Origin: Geodermatophilus bullaregiensis
GTDB lineage: Bacteria; Actinomycetota; Actinomycetes; Mycobacteriales; Geodermatophilaceae
DNA: 64,000 nt
Reading direction: 5' to 3'
Assembly: GCF_016907675.1 (NCBI RefSeq)
Contig: NZ_JAFBCJ010000001.1
Location: 3,844,001 to 3,908,000, forward strand
Under the pieces are notes generated by a model. It was not told the DNA's origin and did no database searches. It saw nothing but the letters and a program-made list of their open reading frames with translations. Shown piece after piece: positions 1-8,332 of the stretch (its first letter is position 1; each line of letters begins with the position of its first letter). Made by a program: the position numbers and the translations under genes.

Positions 1-2
1 CC

Positions 3-1181
3 GAGCTCCACCCCGACCGCCTCTCCGACGGAGGGACCGCCCCGCGCACCGCCGCGGGCAGCCCCTCCCGCACGGCCGCAGCGACGACGCCCGCCCGGCG
101 ACGTCCCACGGCCGGGACGGCGGCCCAGCGGAAGGCCCCGCAGCGACGTCAGGGGGAGACGTCGTCGGCGGGGGAGGGCACGGCACCGCGTCCGGCCCGC
201 CGTCCCGGCCCGCGTCCGCGGCCGACGCCGCATCCCCGGTCGCGGCCCGGCACGGCTCCGGTGGCCGCCGTCGCCGACGCGGCCGAGCTGGTCGCGGCCG
301 CCGACGCCCAGGCGCTGGCCGTCGTCGCACCGGCGCCGGACGCCGAGGTCGTCGACGCCGGGACCGAGACCGCCGCAGAGGGCGACGCCGCCGCCGGGGA
401 CGCAGGTCTCCGCAGGGGCCGCCACGCGCCTCTCCGCCGGCTGCGCGCGCCGCGCCGCCGTCCCGGCCTCTACCTGGCCGTCGCCGTCGTGGGCGCGGTG
501 GGGCTGGGCACGGCCACCGCCGGGGACGGGGTCGCGCTGGCCGAGGGCCCCACCCCGGTGGGCGCGTCGGTGAGCGTGGCCGAGGAGCTCGGCATCCGTG
601 GCGAGGACCTGTCACCGGCCGCGCAGGCGGCGGTCATCGAGTCCGACGCCGAGGTGCTGCTCGGCGAGGTCACCGCCAGCCGCACCGCCCGCGAGGCCGA
701 GGAGGCCGCCGCGGCGCAGGCCCAGGCCGAGGCCGACCGGGTCGCCTCGGAGGCCGCCGCTGCCGCAGCGGCCGAGGCCGCCCGTCCGCGGGCGGTCCTG
801 CCGGTCGACGGCGCCCGGCTGACCAGCACGTTCGGCCCCCGGTGGGGCTCGCTGCACGCCGGCATCGACCTGGCCGCGCCGGTCGGCACGCCGGAGTACG
901 CGGCTGCCGACGGCGTCGTCCTGGAGGCCGGCCCGGCCGGCGGCTACGGCCTGGTCGTGTACGTCCGGCACGGGAACGGTGACGTCACCGTCTACGGGCA
1001 CATGGAGGAGATCCTCGTGGAGCCCGGCCAGGTGGTCCGCGCCGGCGACACCATCGCGCTGCTGGGCAACCGCGGGCAGTCCACCGGCCCGCACCTGCAC
1101 TTCGAGGTGCACGTGGGCGGCATCGACGGCGAGCGCGTCGACCCGCTGCCGTGGCTGCGGGAGCGCGGCGTCACCGTCTGA
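3..1181 (+). CDS. M23 family metallopeptidase, membrane-anchored (5' end probably outside window)
   Basis: A LytM-type zinc endopeptidase expected to cut peptidoglycan cross-bridges outside the membrane. Counting from the GTG at 261, residues 1-68 are Ala/Arg-rich and disordered, 69-88 form one membrane segment, about 140-176 is an Ala/Glu-rich helix, and 180-300 is the M23 domain. The zinc and catalytic residues are present: H199 and D203 (HAGID), H247 (YGHM) and HLH at 278-280. The frame stays open with high third-position GC from position 3 to 261 but holds no ATG, GTG or TTG, so the true start is either GTG 261 or, more likely, upstream of the window. Family assignment is firm; the N-terminus is not. 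Confidence 0.88.
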   Translation, partial: ELHPDRLSDGGTAPRTAAGSPSRTAAATTPARRRPTAGTAAQRKAPQRRQGETSSAGEGTAPRPARRPGPRPRPTPHPRSRPGTAPVAAVADAAELVAAADAQALAVVAPAPDAEVVDAGTETAAEGDAAAGDAGLRRGRHAPLRRLRAPRRRPGLYLAVAVVGAVGLGTATAGDGVALAEGPTPVGASVSVAEELGIRGEDLSPAAQAAVIESDAEVLLGEVTASRTAREAEEAAAAQAQAEADRVASEAAAAAAAEAARPRAVLPVDGARLTSTFGPRWGSLHAGIDLAAPVGTPEYAAADGVVLEAGPAGGYGLVVYVRHGNGDVTVYGHMEEILVEPGQVVRAGDTIALLGNRGQSTGPHLHFEVHVGGIDGERVDPLPWLRERGVTV

Positions 1182-1352
1182 GAAAGGACCCTGCTGCCCC
1201 CCACCCCTCGCAGGCTCGGGGCGGGACCCTGCAGCAGGGCCGCCGCTGCCCCCCACCCCTCGCAGGCTCGGGGCGGGACCCTGCAGCAGGGCCGCCGCTG
1301 CCCCCCACCCCTCGCAGGCTCGGGGCGGGACCCTGCAGCAGGGCCGCCGCTG
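1182..1352. repeat. GC-rich hairpin element with a perfect 3 x 52 bp tandem array
   Basis: The element begins directly after the M23 stop codon with GAAAGGACC. A 52-base unit (CCCCCCACCCCTCGC... to ...GGGCCGCCGCTG) is repeated three times without mismatch at 1197-1248, 1249-1300 and 1301-1352. Each unit holds an inner GC-rich hairpin core plus CTGCTGC/GCAGCAG outer arms. It is one of several related copies in this window. Confidence 0.9.
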
Positions 1353-1415
1353 TCCCGGCCCGGCCGGTCCGGGCAGGTGGGGCGGTCGGGGACACTGCCC
1401 TGCAGGAGGTGGGCG

Positions 1416-2327
1416 ATGGGTGCCGGGCACGACCACGGGACCGCCGCGGGGAGCTCCCGCGGACGGCTGGCCGTCGTCCTCGGGCTCACCGTCGCGGTGC
1501 TCGTGGCCGAGGTCGTCGGGGCGCTGGTGTCCGGGTCGCTGGCCCTGCTCGCCGACGCCGGGCACATGGCCACCGACGCGCTCGGGATCGGGCTGGCCCT
1601 CGGCGCGGTCACGCTGGCCCAGCGCCCGGCCCGCGGACGGCGCACCTTCGGCTGGCAGCGGGCGGAGATCCTCGCCGCCGTCGCCAACGGGCTGCTGCTC
1701 ACCGGCGTCGCGGTCGTGGTGGTCGTCGAGGCGGTGCGCCGCGTCGGGGACCCGCCCGAGATCGACTCCGGGGTGGTCCTGGGGGTCGCCGCCGCCGGGC
1801 TGGCCGCCAACCTCGCCGGCCTGGCGCTGCTGCACCGCGGCCGCCGCGGCTCGCTCGCCGTCCGCGGCGCCCACCTGGAGGTGCTCGGCGACGCGCTCGG
1901 CTCGGTGGCCGTCCTCGTCGCCGGTGGCGTCGTCGCCCTGACCGGGTGGACGCCGGTCGACACGCTCGCCGCGCTGCTGGTCGGCTGCCTGGTGCTCCCG
2001 CGCGCGTGGGCGCTGCTGCGCGACGCGCTCGACGTGCTGCTCGAGGCCGCGCCCCGCGACGTCGACCTGGACCGGGTGCGCGCGCACGTGCTCGGCGTCG
2101 AGGGCGTCGTCGGCGTCCACGACCTGCACGCCTGGACGATCACCTCGGGGCTGCCGGTGCTGTCCGCGCACGTCGTCGTCACCGACGAGGCGCTGGCCGC
2201 CGGTCACGGCGGGCGGGTGCTCGACGCGCTCGGGTCCTGCCTGGGCGAGCACTTCGACGTCGCCCACTGCACCTTCCAGATCGAGGCGGAGGCGCACGCC
2301 GGCCACGAGGCGCCCGTCCACGACTGA
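1416..2327 (+). CDS. Cation diffusion facilitator (CDF) family transporter
   Basis: A membrane antiporter that exports divalent metals (Zn, Co, Cd or similar) in exchange for protons. The protein has 303 residues, a short His-containing N-terminus (GHDHG), six hydrophobic segments and a soluble C-terminal ferredoxin-like domain. The metal-site motif in the second helix is ADAGHMATD (HxxxD), and the fifth helix carries AHLEVLGDALGS with a matching His and Asp. ATG 1416 is chosen because AGGAGGT at 1404-1410 precedes it by a few bases; an upstream GTG in frame would remove this spacing. Metal specificity cannot be read from the sequence. The hairpin element separates it from the peptidase gene. 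Confidence 0.92.
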   Translation: MGAGHDHGTAAGSSRGRLAVVLGLTVAVLVAEVVGALVSGSLALLADAGHMATDALGIGLALGAVTLAQRPARGRRTFGWQRAEILAAVANGLLLTGVAVVVVVEAVRRVGDPPEIDSGVVLGVAAAGLAANLAGLALLHRGRRGSLAVRGAHLEVLGDALGSVAVLVAGGVVALTGWTPVDTLAALLVGCLVLPRAWALLRDALDVLLEAAPRDVDLDRVRAHVLGVEGVVGVHDLHAWTITSGLPVLSAHVVVTDEALAAGHGGRVLDALGSCLGEHFDVAHCTFQIEAEAHAGHEAPVHD

Positions 2328-2390
2328 CGAAGGACCACCCTCCCCCCCACGCCTCGCACGCTCGGCGCGGGGCCCTGAAGGGTGGCCGTT
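2328..2390. repeat. GC-rich hairpin element, single copy
   Basis: Starts 1 base after the CDF stop with GAAGGACC. The core (CCCCACGCCTCGCACGCTCGG) matches the family, with outer arms CCACCCT and AGGGTGG that differ in sequence from other copies but still pair. Confidence 0.75.
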
Positions 2391-2448
2391 CCATCTCGTC
2401 ACCAGGTGGGACAGTGGGAGCGGACGACCGATCGGGCTGGAGGCGCAG

Positions 2449-3411
2449 GTGGAGCACGGGCACCACTCGGGCATGTGGGTGCCCGACGAGCCACCCACGT
2501 GGGGGCGGCTGTTCCTGCCGCACCTCGACGCCTGGTCGGTCCTGCCGGTGCTCGCCCTGCTCGGCCTGGCCGCCTACCTGGTCGGCACGGTCCGGCTGCG
2601 CCGCTCGGGCGTGGCCTGGCCGTGGTGGCGGGCGGCGTCGTGGGCCGCCGGGTGCCTCGCGCTGTTCGCCGTCACCGGCACCTGGCTGAACGGCTACAGC
2701 ATGGTGCTGTTCAGCGTGCACATGTCGCAGCACATGGTGCTGTCGATGGTGGCGCCGCTGCTGCTCCTGATGGGCCGGCCGGTGACGCTGGCGCTGCGGG
2801 CGCTGCCGCGGGGGAGGGGTGTGGCCGGGGTGCCGCGCGCGCTGCTGCTCGACGCGCTGCACAGCCGGGTCGCGCGCTTCGTCTCCCACCCGCTGTTCAC
2901 GCTGCCGCTGTTCCTGGTCAGCCTCTACGGCGTCTACTTCACGCCCGTCTTCGACGCCCTGATGGGCGACCCGGTCGGGCACCAGTTCATGCTCGCCCAC
3001 TTCACCGTCACCGGGCTGCTCTTCTTCGGGCCGATCCTCGCCCAGGACCCGTGGCCGCGGCAGGTGGGCCACGGCGGCCGGATGCTCGAGCTGCTGGTCC
3101 CGATGCCGTTCCACGCCTTCTTCGGCGTCGCGATCATGATGTCGTCGTCGCTGGTGGTGCGGACCTTCGCCGACCCGCCGGCCGCCTGGGGCGTCGACCC
3201 GCTGGCCGACCAGAACACCGCCGGCAGCATCGCCTGGTCCTTCGGCGAGCTGCCGACGGTGCTGGTCCTCGCCGTCGTGCTGTTCTCGTGGATGGGCTCG
3301 GAGGAGCGCCGCGGCCAGCGGATCACCCGCGTCGCCGAGCGCACCGACGACGCCGAGCTCGAGGCCTACAACGCCCGCCTCCGCGACATGGCGGGCCGCA
3401 CCGGGGGCTGA
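2449..3411 (+). CDS. CtaG-type cytochrome c oxidase assembly protein
   Basis: A polytopic membrane protein of the caa3-type CtaG family, thought to help deliver copper to cytochrome oxidase. It has 320 residues and about seven hydrophobic segments. His/Met-rich stretches typical of the family are visible: MEHGHHSGMW at the N-terminus, SVHMSQHMVLSM, GHQFMLAHF and PFHAFFGVAIMM. GTG 2449 is preceded by GGAGG at 2439-2443. Its role fits the presence of ctaD 5 kb downstream, although the two are not in one operon. It converges with an MFS gene after 22 bases. Confidence 0.85.
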   Translation: MEHGHHSGMWVPDEPPTWGRLFLPHLDAWSVLPVLALLGLAAYLVGTVRLRRSGVAWPWWRAASWAAGCLALFAVTGTWLNGYSMVLFSVHMSQHMVLSMVAPLLLLMGRPVTLALRALPRGRGVAGVPRALLLDALHSRVARFVSHPLFTLPLFLVSLYGVYFTPVFDALMGDPVGHQFMLAHFTVTGLLFFGPILAQDPWPRQVGHGGRMLELLVPMPFHAFFGVAIMMSSSLVVRTFADPPAAWGVDPLADQNTAGSIAWSFGELPTVLVLAVVLFSWMGSEERRGQRITRVAERTDDAELEAYNARLRDMAGRTGG

Positions 3412-3433
3412 CTCCCGGGTCGTCGCCCCCGGC

Positions 3434-5023
3434 TCACCCCACGTGGACGGGGGCGTCGCCCGCCGGCAGGTCCTGCTTGGTCGCCTTGACCAGCACCGCC
3501 GCCGCGACGGCGCCCAGGACCAGCAGGCCGGCCGCCCAGGTGAAGGCGGTGGTGTAGCCCTCGACCTGCGCGGCCAGGCCGACCGCCGGGTCCTGCGGGT
3601 CGGCCCCGGAGGTCAGGACGTCGGCGGTGTAGGTGCTGATGGCGCCCACCGACAGCGAGGCCAGGACCGCGGTGCCGATCGAGGCGCCGACCTGCTGGGT
3701 GGCGTTGAGCATCGCGCTGGCCGCACCGGCGTCGTGCTCCCCGGCGCCCACGAGCGCCAGGTTGGACAGCGGCACGAAGGTGAAGCCGAGGCCCAGGCCG
3801 AGCAGCAGCTGGCCCGGGAAGGGCAGCGCCCAGAAGCCGGTGTCGACGCCGACGAAGGACAACGTGAACAGCCCCGCGGCCGCCAGCAGCCCGCCGAGGA
3901 CCATGAGCGGCTTCGGGCCCACCCGCGGCACCAGCGCGCTGGCCGCACCGGCCGAGACGAAGACGCCCAGCGTCGTCGGCAGCGAGGCGAGGCCGGCCAC
4001 GACCGGCTCGTAGCCGAGCACCTGCTGGAAGTACAGGCTCAGGAAGAAGAACGCCCCGATCAGGCCGGCGCCGACCAGCGTCGAGGTCAGGTAGGCCCCG
4101 CCGCGGTTGCGGTCGAGGACGATCCGCATCGGCAGCAGCGGGTTGCGGGTGCGCAGCTCCAGCAGGACGAACAGCGCCACCAGCACCAGCCCGGCGACGA
4201 TGAACAGCCACGCCGCACCGTCGGTCCAGCCGCTGTCCGGCGTCACCAGGGTCGGGTCGCCCTGCGCCGCCGCCCGGGCGTTGGCCGCCGCGGCCTCCGC
4301 GGCGTTGGTCTGCGAGGCCTCGGCCACCCGGGTGAAGCCGTAGACGATCGAGGCCAGGCCGAGCGTGATCAGCACGGCGCCGGGGATGTCGTAGCGGGTG
4401 TCCCCGGGGGCCTTGCTCTCCGGGACGATCGGGATCGCCAGGACGACGGCGAGCAGCGCCACCGGCAGGTTGACCCAGAAGCACCAGCGCCAGTCGGCGT
4501 ACTCGGTGAGCACGCCGCCGAGCAGCAGGCCGACCGCCGAGCCGCCGCCGGCGATGGCGCCGTAGACGCCGAAGGCCTTGGCGCGCTCCCTCGGGTCGGT
4601 GAACAGCACGGTCAGCAGCGCCAGGGACGCCGGGGCCAGCAGGGCGCCGAAGACGCCCTGCAGGGCGCGGGCGGCGAACAGCATCGCCTCGTTCTGGGCG
4701 ATGCCGCCGAGCGCCGAGGCGACGGCGAAGCCGACCGCACCGACCAGGTAGGTCCGCTTGCGGCCCCAGTAGTCGGCGATGCGCCCGCCGAGCAGCAGGA
4801 AGCCGCCGAAGGTCAGCGTGTACGCGGTCACGATCCACTGCTGGGACGCCGCGGTGATCCCCAGGTCGGTCGACACGGCGGGCAGCGCGATGTTGACGAT
4901 CGTGGCGTCGAGGATGACCAGCAGCACGGTCATCGCGATGACGCCGAGCGCCAGCCAGCGCTTCTCGTAGGGCTCTGTCGCCGTGGTCTCCGGACCGGCG
5001 GCAGGGGTGGAGGCGTGGGTCAT
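3434..5023 (-). CDS. MFS drug exporter, DHA2 (EmrB/QacA) type
   Basis: A proton-driven multidrug or metabolite exporter of the 14-helix DHA2 group. The 529-residue protein starts with a hydrophilic tail of about 26 residues (MTHASTPAAGPETTATEPYEKR), followed by LGVIAMTVLLVILDATIVNIALP, the hallmark first helix with the D-x-T-I-V-N-V/I-A-L-P motif. The motif A region (LLLGGRIADYWGRKR) and motif C region are present. A long loop rich in Ala and Asn lies between helices 6 and 7. ATG 5023 is chosen because the protein family begins here and a GAGG box precedes it. Substrate unknown; no regulator gene is adjacent. Confidence 0.9.
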   Translation of the reverse strand: MTHASTPAAGPETTATEPYEKRWLALGVIAMTVLLVILDATIVNIALPAVSTDLGITAASQQWIVTAYTLTFGGFLLLGGRIADYWGRKRTYLVGAVGFAVASALGGIAQNEAMLFAARALQGVFGALLAPASLALLTVLFTDPRERAKAFGVYGAIAGGGSAVGLLLGGVLTEYADWRWCFWVNLPVALLAVVLAIPIVPESKAPGDTRYDIPGAVLITLGLASIVYGFTRVAEASQTNAAEAAAANARAAAQGDPTLVTPDSGWTDGAAWLFIVAGLVLVALFVLLELRTRNPLLPMRIVLDRNRGGAYLTSTLVGAGLIGAFFFLSLYFQQVLGYEPVVAGLASLPTTLGVFVSAGAASALVPRVGPKPLMVLGGLLAAAGLFTLSFVGVDTGFWALPFPGQLLLGLGLGFTFVPLSNLALVGAGEHDAGAASAMLNATQQVGASIGTAVLASLSVGAISTYTADVLTSGADPQDPAVGLAAQVEGYTTAFTWAAGLLVLGAVAAAVLVKATKQDLPAGDAPVHVG

Positions 5024-5070
5024 GAGGTCCTCAGGGTCGTGCGGGGGAGGGGACCGAGTTCGTCGGCCGA

Positions 5071-5096
5071 ACCTGCAAGGTAACCCTCTGCAACCA
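5071..5096. promoter_or_regulatory. CTGCAA direct repeats between MFS and phosphoesterase genes
   Basis: The 80-base gap between divergent genes contains two copies of CTGCAA (5073-5078 and 5088-5093), 15 bases apart and flanking GGTAACCC, in a patch of lower GC. This looks like a promoter or operator for the exporter, but I could not fit a clear -35/-10 pair. Confidence 0.35.
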
Positions 5097-5103
5097 TGAC
5101 CCC

Positions 5104-5619
5104 GTGCCCGTTTCGCTGGTCGTGATGGCCGACACGCACCTGCCCCGGCGCGCACGTGACCTACCTCATGCGCTGTGGGCGGCCGTCGACGCCGCCGACC
5201 TCGTGGTGCACGCCGGCGACTGGGTGGACGTCTCGCTGCTCGACGCGCTCGAGGCGCGGGCCCGCCGGCTGCTCGCCGTCCACGGCAACAACGACCACGG
5301 GGCGCTGCGCGAGCGGCTCCCCGAGGTGGCGCGGGCCGACGTCGAGGGGCTGCGGATCGCCGTCGTGCACGAGACCGGCGACGCGAAGGGGCGCGAGCGC
5401 CGCTGCGCCGCCCGCTTCCCCGACACCGACGTCCTCTTCTTCGGGCACAGCCACATCCCCTGGGACACCACCGCCGGGACCGGCCTGCGGTTGCTCAACC
5501 CCGGCTCGCCCACCGACCGCCGCCGTCAGCCGCACGGCACGTTCGTGACCGCCGTCGCCGCCGACGGCGCGCTGTTCGAGGTGACCTTCCACCCGGTGCC
5601 GCGCGGGCCCCGGCCGTGA
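5104..5619 (+). CDS. Metallophosphoesterase, YfcE/MJ0936 type
   Basis: A small cytoplasmic phosphodiesterase of the calcineurin-like fold, 171 residues. The metal-site motifs occur in order: MADTHLP (D-x-H), HAGDW (GD), HGNNDH (GNxD), VVHE (H) and FGHSHIP (GHxH). Proteins of this group hydrolyse phosphodiesters such as model substrates or cyclic nucleotides, but the natural substrate is not established. The start is the first GTG; TTG or later starts would cut the first metal motif. It is followed after 10 bases by an MFS gene, probably co-transcribed. Confidence 0.85.
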   Translation: MPVSLVVMADTHLPRRARDLPHALWAAVDAADLVVHAGDWVDVSLLDALEARARRLLAVHGNNDHGALRERLPEVARADVEGLRIAVVHETGDAKGRERRCAARFPDTDVLFFGHSHIPWDTTAGTGLRLLNPGSPTDRRRQPHGTFVTAVAADGALFEVTFHPVPRGPRP

Positions 5620-5629
5620 CGGCCGCGCG

Positions 5630-6868
5630 GTGACCGGGTCGCAGGCCCCACCGGCCGCCCGCTGGCGGTACCTCGCCGTCGGGCTCACCGGCCTGGTCGC
5701 CGCCTGCGCGGCCCAGAACGGCCTGCCGTTCCTCACCGTCGCGCTGCGCGAGGAGGGGCTGAGCCTGCCGCAGGCCGGGCTGCTGGTCAGCGCCCCCACC
5801 GCCGGCCTCGTGCTGACCCTGCTGCTCTGGGGCGCCCTGGCCGACCGCCACGGCGAGCGCCTCGTGCTCTCCTGCGGCCTGGCGATCGCCGCCGGCGGGC
5901 TCACCGGCGCCGCGCTCGCCGACGCCGCGCTGCCCACCGGTCTGTGGCTCCTGCTCGCGGGCGCGGGCAGCGGCTCGGTGCACGCGGCCAGCGGCCGGCT
6001 GGTGCTCGGCTGGTTCCCGCCGGCGCAGCGGGGGCTGGCGATGGGCATCCGGCAGGCGGGGCAGCCGCTGGGCGTCGGGCTCGCCGCCCTGCTCCTCCCG
6101 CGGCTGGCCGGCGACGGCCCGGGCGGGGCGTTCGCGCTGCTGGCGGCCGGCTGCGGGGCCACCGCCGTGCTCGTGGCGCTGCTCGTGCGCGACCCGGCGC
6201 GCCCGCTCCGTGCCGACGGCGCCCCGCGCCCCGCCTCGCCGTACCGCGGACCGGTGCTCTGGCGGGTGCACGCGGCCAGCACGCTGCTGGTGGTGCCGCA
6301 GTTCGCCGTCGCCGGGCTGGCCTTCGACTGGCTGGTGCACGACGCGGGCTGGGCGGTCGCGGCCGCCGGCACGCTGCTCGCGGTCACCCAGGTCGGCGGC
6401 GTGGCGGCGCGCCTCGGCGCGGGCGTGTGGTCCGACCGGGCGGGCAGCCGGCTGGGTCCCCTGCGCCGGGTCGCGGTCGCCGTGGCCGTCGCCGTCGGTG
6501 TCCTGGCGCTCGTCGCCGCCCTGACGCCGGACGTCCTGGGCCCCGCCGTGGCGGCCGCGGCGGTGGCGCTCGCCGCGGTGGCCACGGTCAGCCCCAACGG
6601 CGTGGCGTTCACCTCGGTGGCCGAGCAGGCCGGCAGCGCCTGGGCCGGGCGGGCGCTCGGCGCGCACAACACCGCGCAGAACCTGGCCGCCGCGCTGACC
6701 GTGCCGCTGGCCGCGCTGCTGGTCGAGGCCGGCCCGGGCTACCCGGCCGCCTTCGCCGTCGGGGCGGCCGCCGCGCTCGTCGCCGTGCCGGTCGTCCCGG
6801 GGCGCGCGGCCGAGGCCCCGCCCCCGCCGGCGCAGCCGCCGGTGGCCGCGCCCGCGGGCCGGCCGTGA
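5630..6868 (+). CDS. MFS transporter
   Basis: A 412-residue, 12-helix major facilitator protein. The first helix region reads YLAVGLTGLVAACAAQNGLPF and the loop after helix 2 carries the motif A-like LWGALADRHGERLVL. The second half begins near residue 205 and contains a weaker repeat of the loop (GVWSDRAGSRLGPL). The C-terminus ends in a Pro/Ala-rich tail. It lies between a phosphoesterase and an rRNA methyltransferase and likely forms one transcription unit with them. Substrate unknown. The end of the gene is part of a 17-base tandem duplication. Confidence 0.85.
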   Translation: MTGSQAPPAARWRYLAVGLTGLVAACAAQNGLPFLTVALREEGLSLPQAGLLVSAPTAGLVLTLLLWGALADRHGERLVLSCGLAIAAGGLTGAALADAALPTGLWLLLAGAGSGSVHAASGRLVLGWFPPAQRGLAMGIRQAGQPLGVGLAALLLPRLAGDGPGGAFALLAAGCGATAVLVALLVRDPARPLRADGAPRPASPYRGPVLWRVHAASTLLVVPQFAVAGLAFDWLVHDAGWAVAAAGTLLAVTQVGGVAARLGAGVWSDRAGSRLGPLRRVAVAVAVAVGVLALVAALTPDVLGPAVAAAAVALAAVATVSPNGVAFTSVAEQAGSAWAGRALGAHNTAQNLAAALTVPLAALLVEAGPGYPAAFAVGAAAALVAVPVVPGRAAEAPPPPAQPPVAAPAGRP

Positions 6869-6887
6869 GCGCGGGCCGGCCGTGAGC
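6854..6887. repeat. Perfect 17 bp tandem duplication across a stop/start junction
   Basis: GCGGGCCGGCCGTGAGC occurs at 6854-6870 and again at 6871-6887. The first copy holds the MFS stop codon (TGA 6866-6868) and the second the GTG start (6882) of the next gene. Confidence 0.95.
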
Positions 6888-7739
6888 GCCCGGCGCCCCT
6901 GGCCCGAGCGGGCGGTGGCGCTGCTCGCCTGCCCGGTGTGCCGGCAGCCCCTGGCAGCCCTGCCCGGCGACGCCGGCCTGCGCTGTGCCGCCGGGCACTC
7001 GTTCGACCGCGCCCGGCAGGGTCACGTCACACTGCTGCCGCCGGGGCACACGCCGCCGTCGGGCGACACCGCGGCGATGGTGGCCGACCGGGCCGAGGTG
7101 CTTGCCGCCGGCACCTACGCCGGGCTGACCCGGGTGCTGGCCGACGCGGTCGCCGCGGGAGAGGGGCCGGTGGACGGCGTCCTGGACCTCGGCGGCGGCA
7201 CCGGGCACCACCTGGCCGGTGTCCTCGACCGGTTGCCCGGCGCGGTCGGCGTGGTGCTGGACTCGTCGCGCTACGCGGCCCGGCGGGCGGCCGGGGCCTC
7301 GCCCCGGGCGCTGGCCGTCGTCGCCGACACCTGGGCCCGGCTGCCGGTCCGCGACGCCGCCGTCGACCGGGTGACGGTGGTCTTCGCCCCCCGCAACGGC
7401 CCCGAGACCGCGCGGGTGCTGCGCCCCGGCGGCCGGCTGGTGGTGGCCACCCCCGCGCCCGACCACCTCGCCGAGCTGGTCGGGCCGCTGGGCCTGCTGC
7501 GGGTCGACCCGGACAAGGCGGAGCGGCTGGCCGCGGCGCTCGAGCCGCACCTGGCACCGGCCGGGGGAGTGCGGCACCGCGAGACCCTGGTGCTCGACCG
7601 GCGCGCCGTCACCGCGGTCGTCGGGATGGGGCCGCACGCGCGGCACCTCGCGCCGGAGCAGCTGGCCGCCGCGGTGGCCCGGCTGCCGGCGCAGGTGCCG
7701 GTGACCCTCGCCGTGGACGTCACCACCTGGACGGTCTGA
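6882..7739 (+). CDS. rlmA: RlmA-like 23S rRNA (guanine-N1) methyltransferase
   Basis: An S-adenosylmethionine-dependent methyltransferase of the RlmA family, which modifies a guanine in hairpin 35 of 23S rRNA (G745 or G748 in E. coli numbering). The 285-residue protein has the family's N-terminal zinc ribbon: CPVCRQPL near residue 17 and CAAGHSFDRARQGHV near residue 37. The methyltransferase motif I reads LDLGGGTGHHLAG near residue 104, and a PRNGPE-type motif (FAPRNGPE) is at about 168. Members can affect macrolide or tylosin sensitivity; whether this one does is not shown. The start GTG sits in the second copy of the 17-base duplication. Confidence 0.82.
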   Translation: MSARRPWPERAVALLACPVCRQPLAALPGDAGLRCAAGHSFDRARQGHVTLLPPGHTPPSGDTAAMVADRAEVLAAGTYAGLTRVLADAVAAGEGPVDGVLDLGGGTGHHLAGVLDRLPGAVGVVLDSSRYAARRAAGASPRALAVVADTWARLPVRDAAVDRVTVVFAPRNGPETARVLRPGGRLVVATPAPDHLAELVGPLGLLRVDPDKAERLAAALEPHLAPAGGVRHRETLVLDRRAVTAVVGMGPHARHLAPEQLAAAVARLPAQVPVTLAVDVTTWTV

Positions 7740-7754
7740 CCCGGCCCGACACGC

Positions 7755-7790
7755 CAGGAGGGGCCCGGCCGGGTGGCCGGGCCCCTCCTG
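7755..7790. terminator. Perfect 16 bp stem hairpin, bidirectional terminator
   Basis: CAGGAGGGGCCCGGCC (7755-7770) is followed by loop GGGT and its exact reverse complement (7775-7790). There is no T run. It lies between convergent genes and can serve both. Confidence 0.8.
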
Positions 7791-7847
7791 GGACCGCTGT
7801 CGGGCTCCCCGCCGTCCCCCATGGCGCGGGGAGGGCCGGGTGCCGGG

Positions 7848-8129
7848 TCAGACGCGGGTGCCGCGGGACCGTCCACGGGTGGCGAAGACGTACACGAGCA
7901 GCACGACGATCGCGCCGATGATCGAGCCGATGATCCCGGCGGTGCCGAGCTCGAAGCCGCGTCCGCTGAGCAGGCTGCCGAGCAGGTTCCCGACGAGGGA
8001 ACCGATGATCCCGAGCACGATCGTCATGCCGACGCTCATGGACTGCTTGCCCGGGACGACGGCGCGTGCGATGAAGCCGGCGATCGCGCCGACGACGATC
8101 AGCACGATGATGTTCCAGAGGATCTCCAC
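7848..8129 (-). CDS. GlsB/YeaQ/YmgE family stress-response membrane protein
   Basis: A small integral membrane protein of the transglycosylase-associated (YeaQ/YmgE) family, 93 residues. Three hydrophobic segments with conserved glycines are visible: ILWNIIVLIVVGAIAGFIA, MTIVLGIIGSLVGNLLG and GIIGSIIGAIVVLLVYVF. The family is often induced by stress in other bacteria, but its molecular role is unknown. I chose GTG 8129 because AGGAGGT lies 5 bases before it; an ATG 6 codons upstream would overlap this ribosome site. Confidence 0.88.
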   Translation of the reverse strand: MEILWNIIVLIVVGAIAGFIARAVVPGKQSMSVGMTIVLGIIGSLVGNLLGSLLSGRGFELGTAGIIGSIIGAIVVLLVYVFATRGRSRGTRV

Positions 8130-8319
8130 GGTGGACCTCCTGAGCATGTGGCCGAGGTGGCCGGGGCCTGGGATCTCCAGCGCCGGACGGTCCTGTTCCC
8201 CTCCTGAGCAGGGCGGAAACCATCGTGATCATGATGTGACCTGCGGGCGCGCCAGGGTGCACGCTCCGTGTCGCGGCGTGCCCTCCCGGTCGGGCCGGAC
8301 GGCCCCGCCGGACACGGTC

Positions 8320-8325
8320 TAAGCT
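8320..8325 (+). promoter_or_regulatory. ctaD -10 box, leaderless arrangement
   Basis: TAAGCT lies 7 bases before the ctaD GTG start at 8333 and no ribosome binding site is seen, which predicts a transcript starting at or next to the start codon. Confidence 0.5.
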
Positions 8326-8332
8326 GCGGCTC

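Noticed and set aside
1197-1352. CRISPR-like array
   Set aside because: The three 52-base units touch each other directly, with no spacers and no cas genes.
612-2498. Long open frame on the minus strand opposite the peptidase and CDF genes
   Set aside because: Low-complexity Arg/Gly/Pro/Asp translation with no domain, antisense to two clear genes; an effect of high GC.
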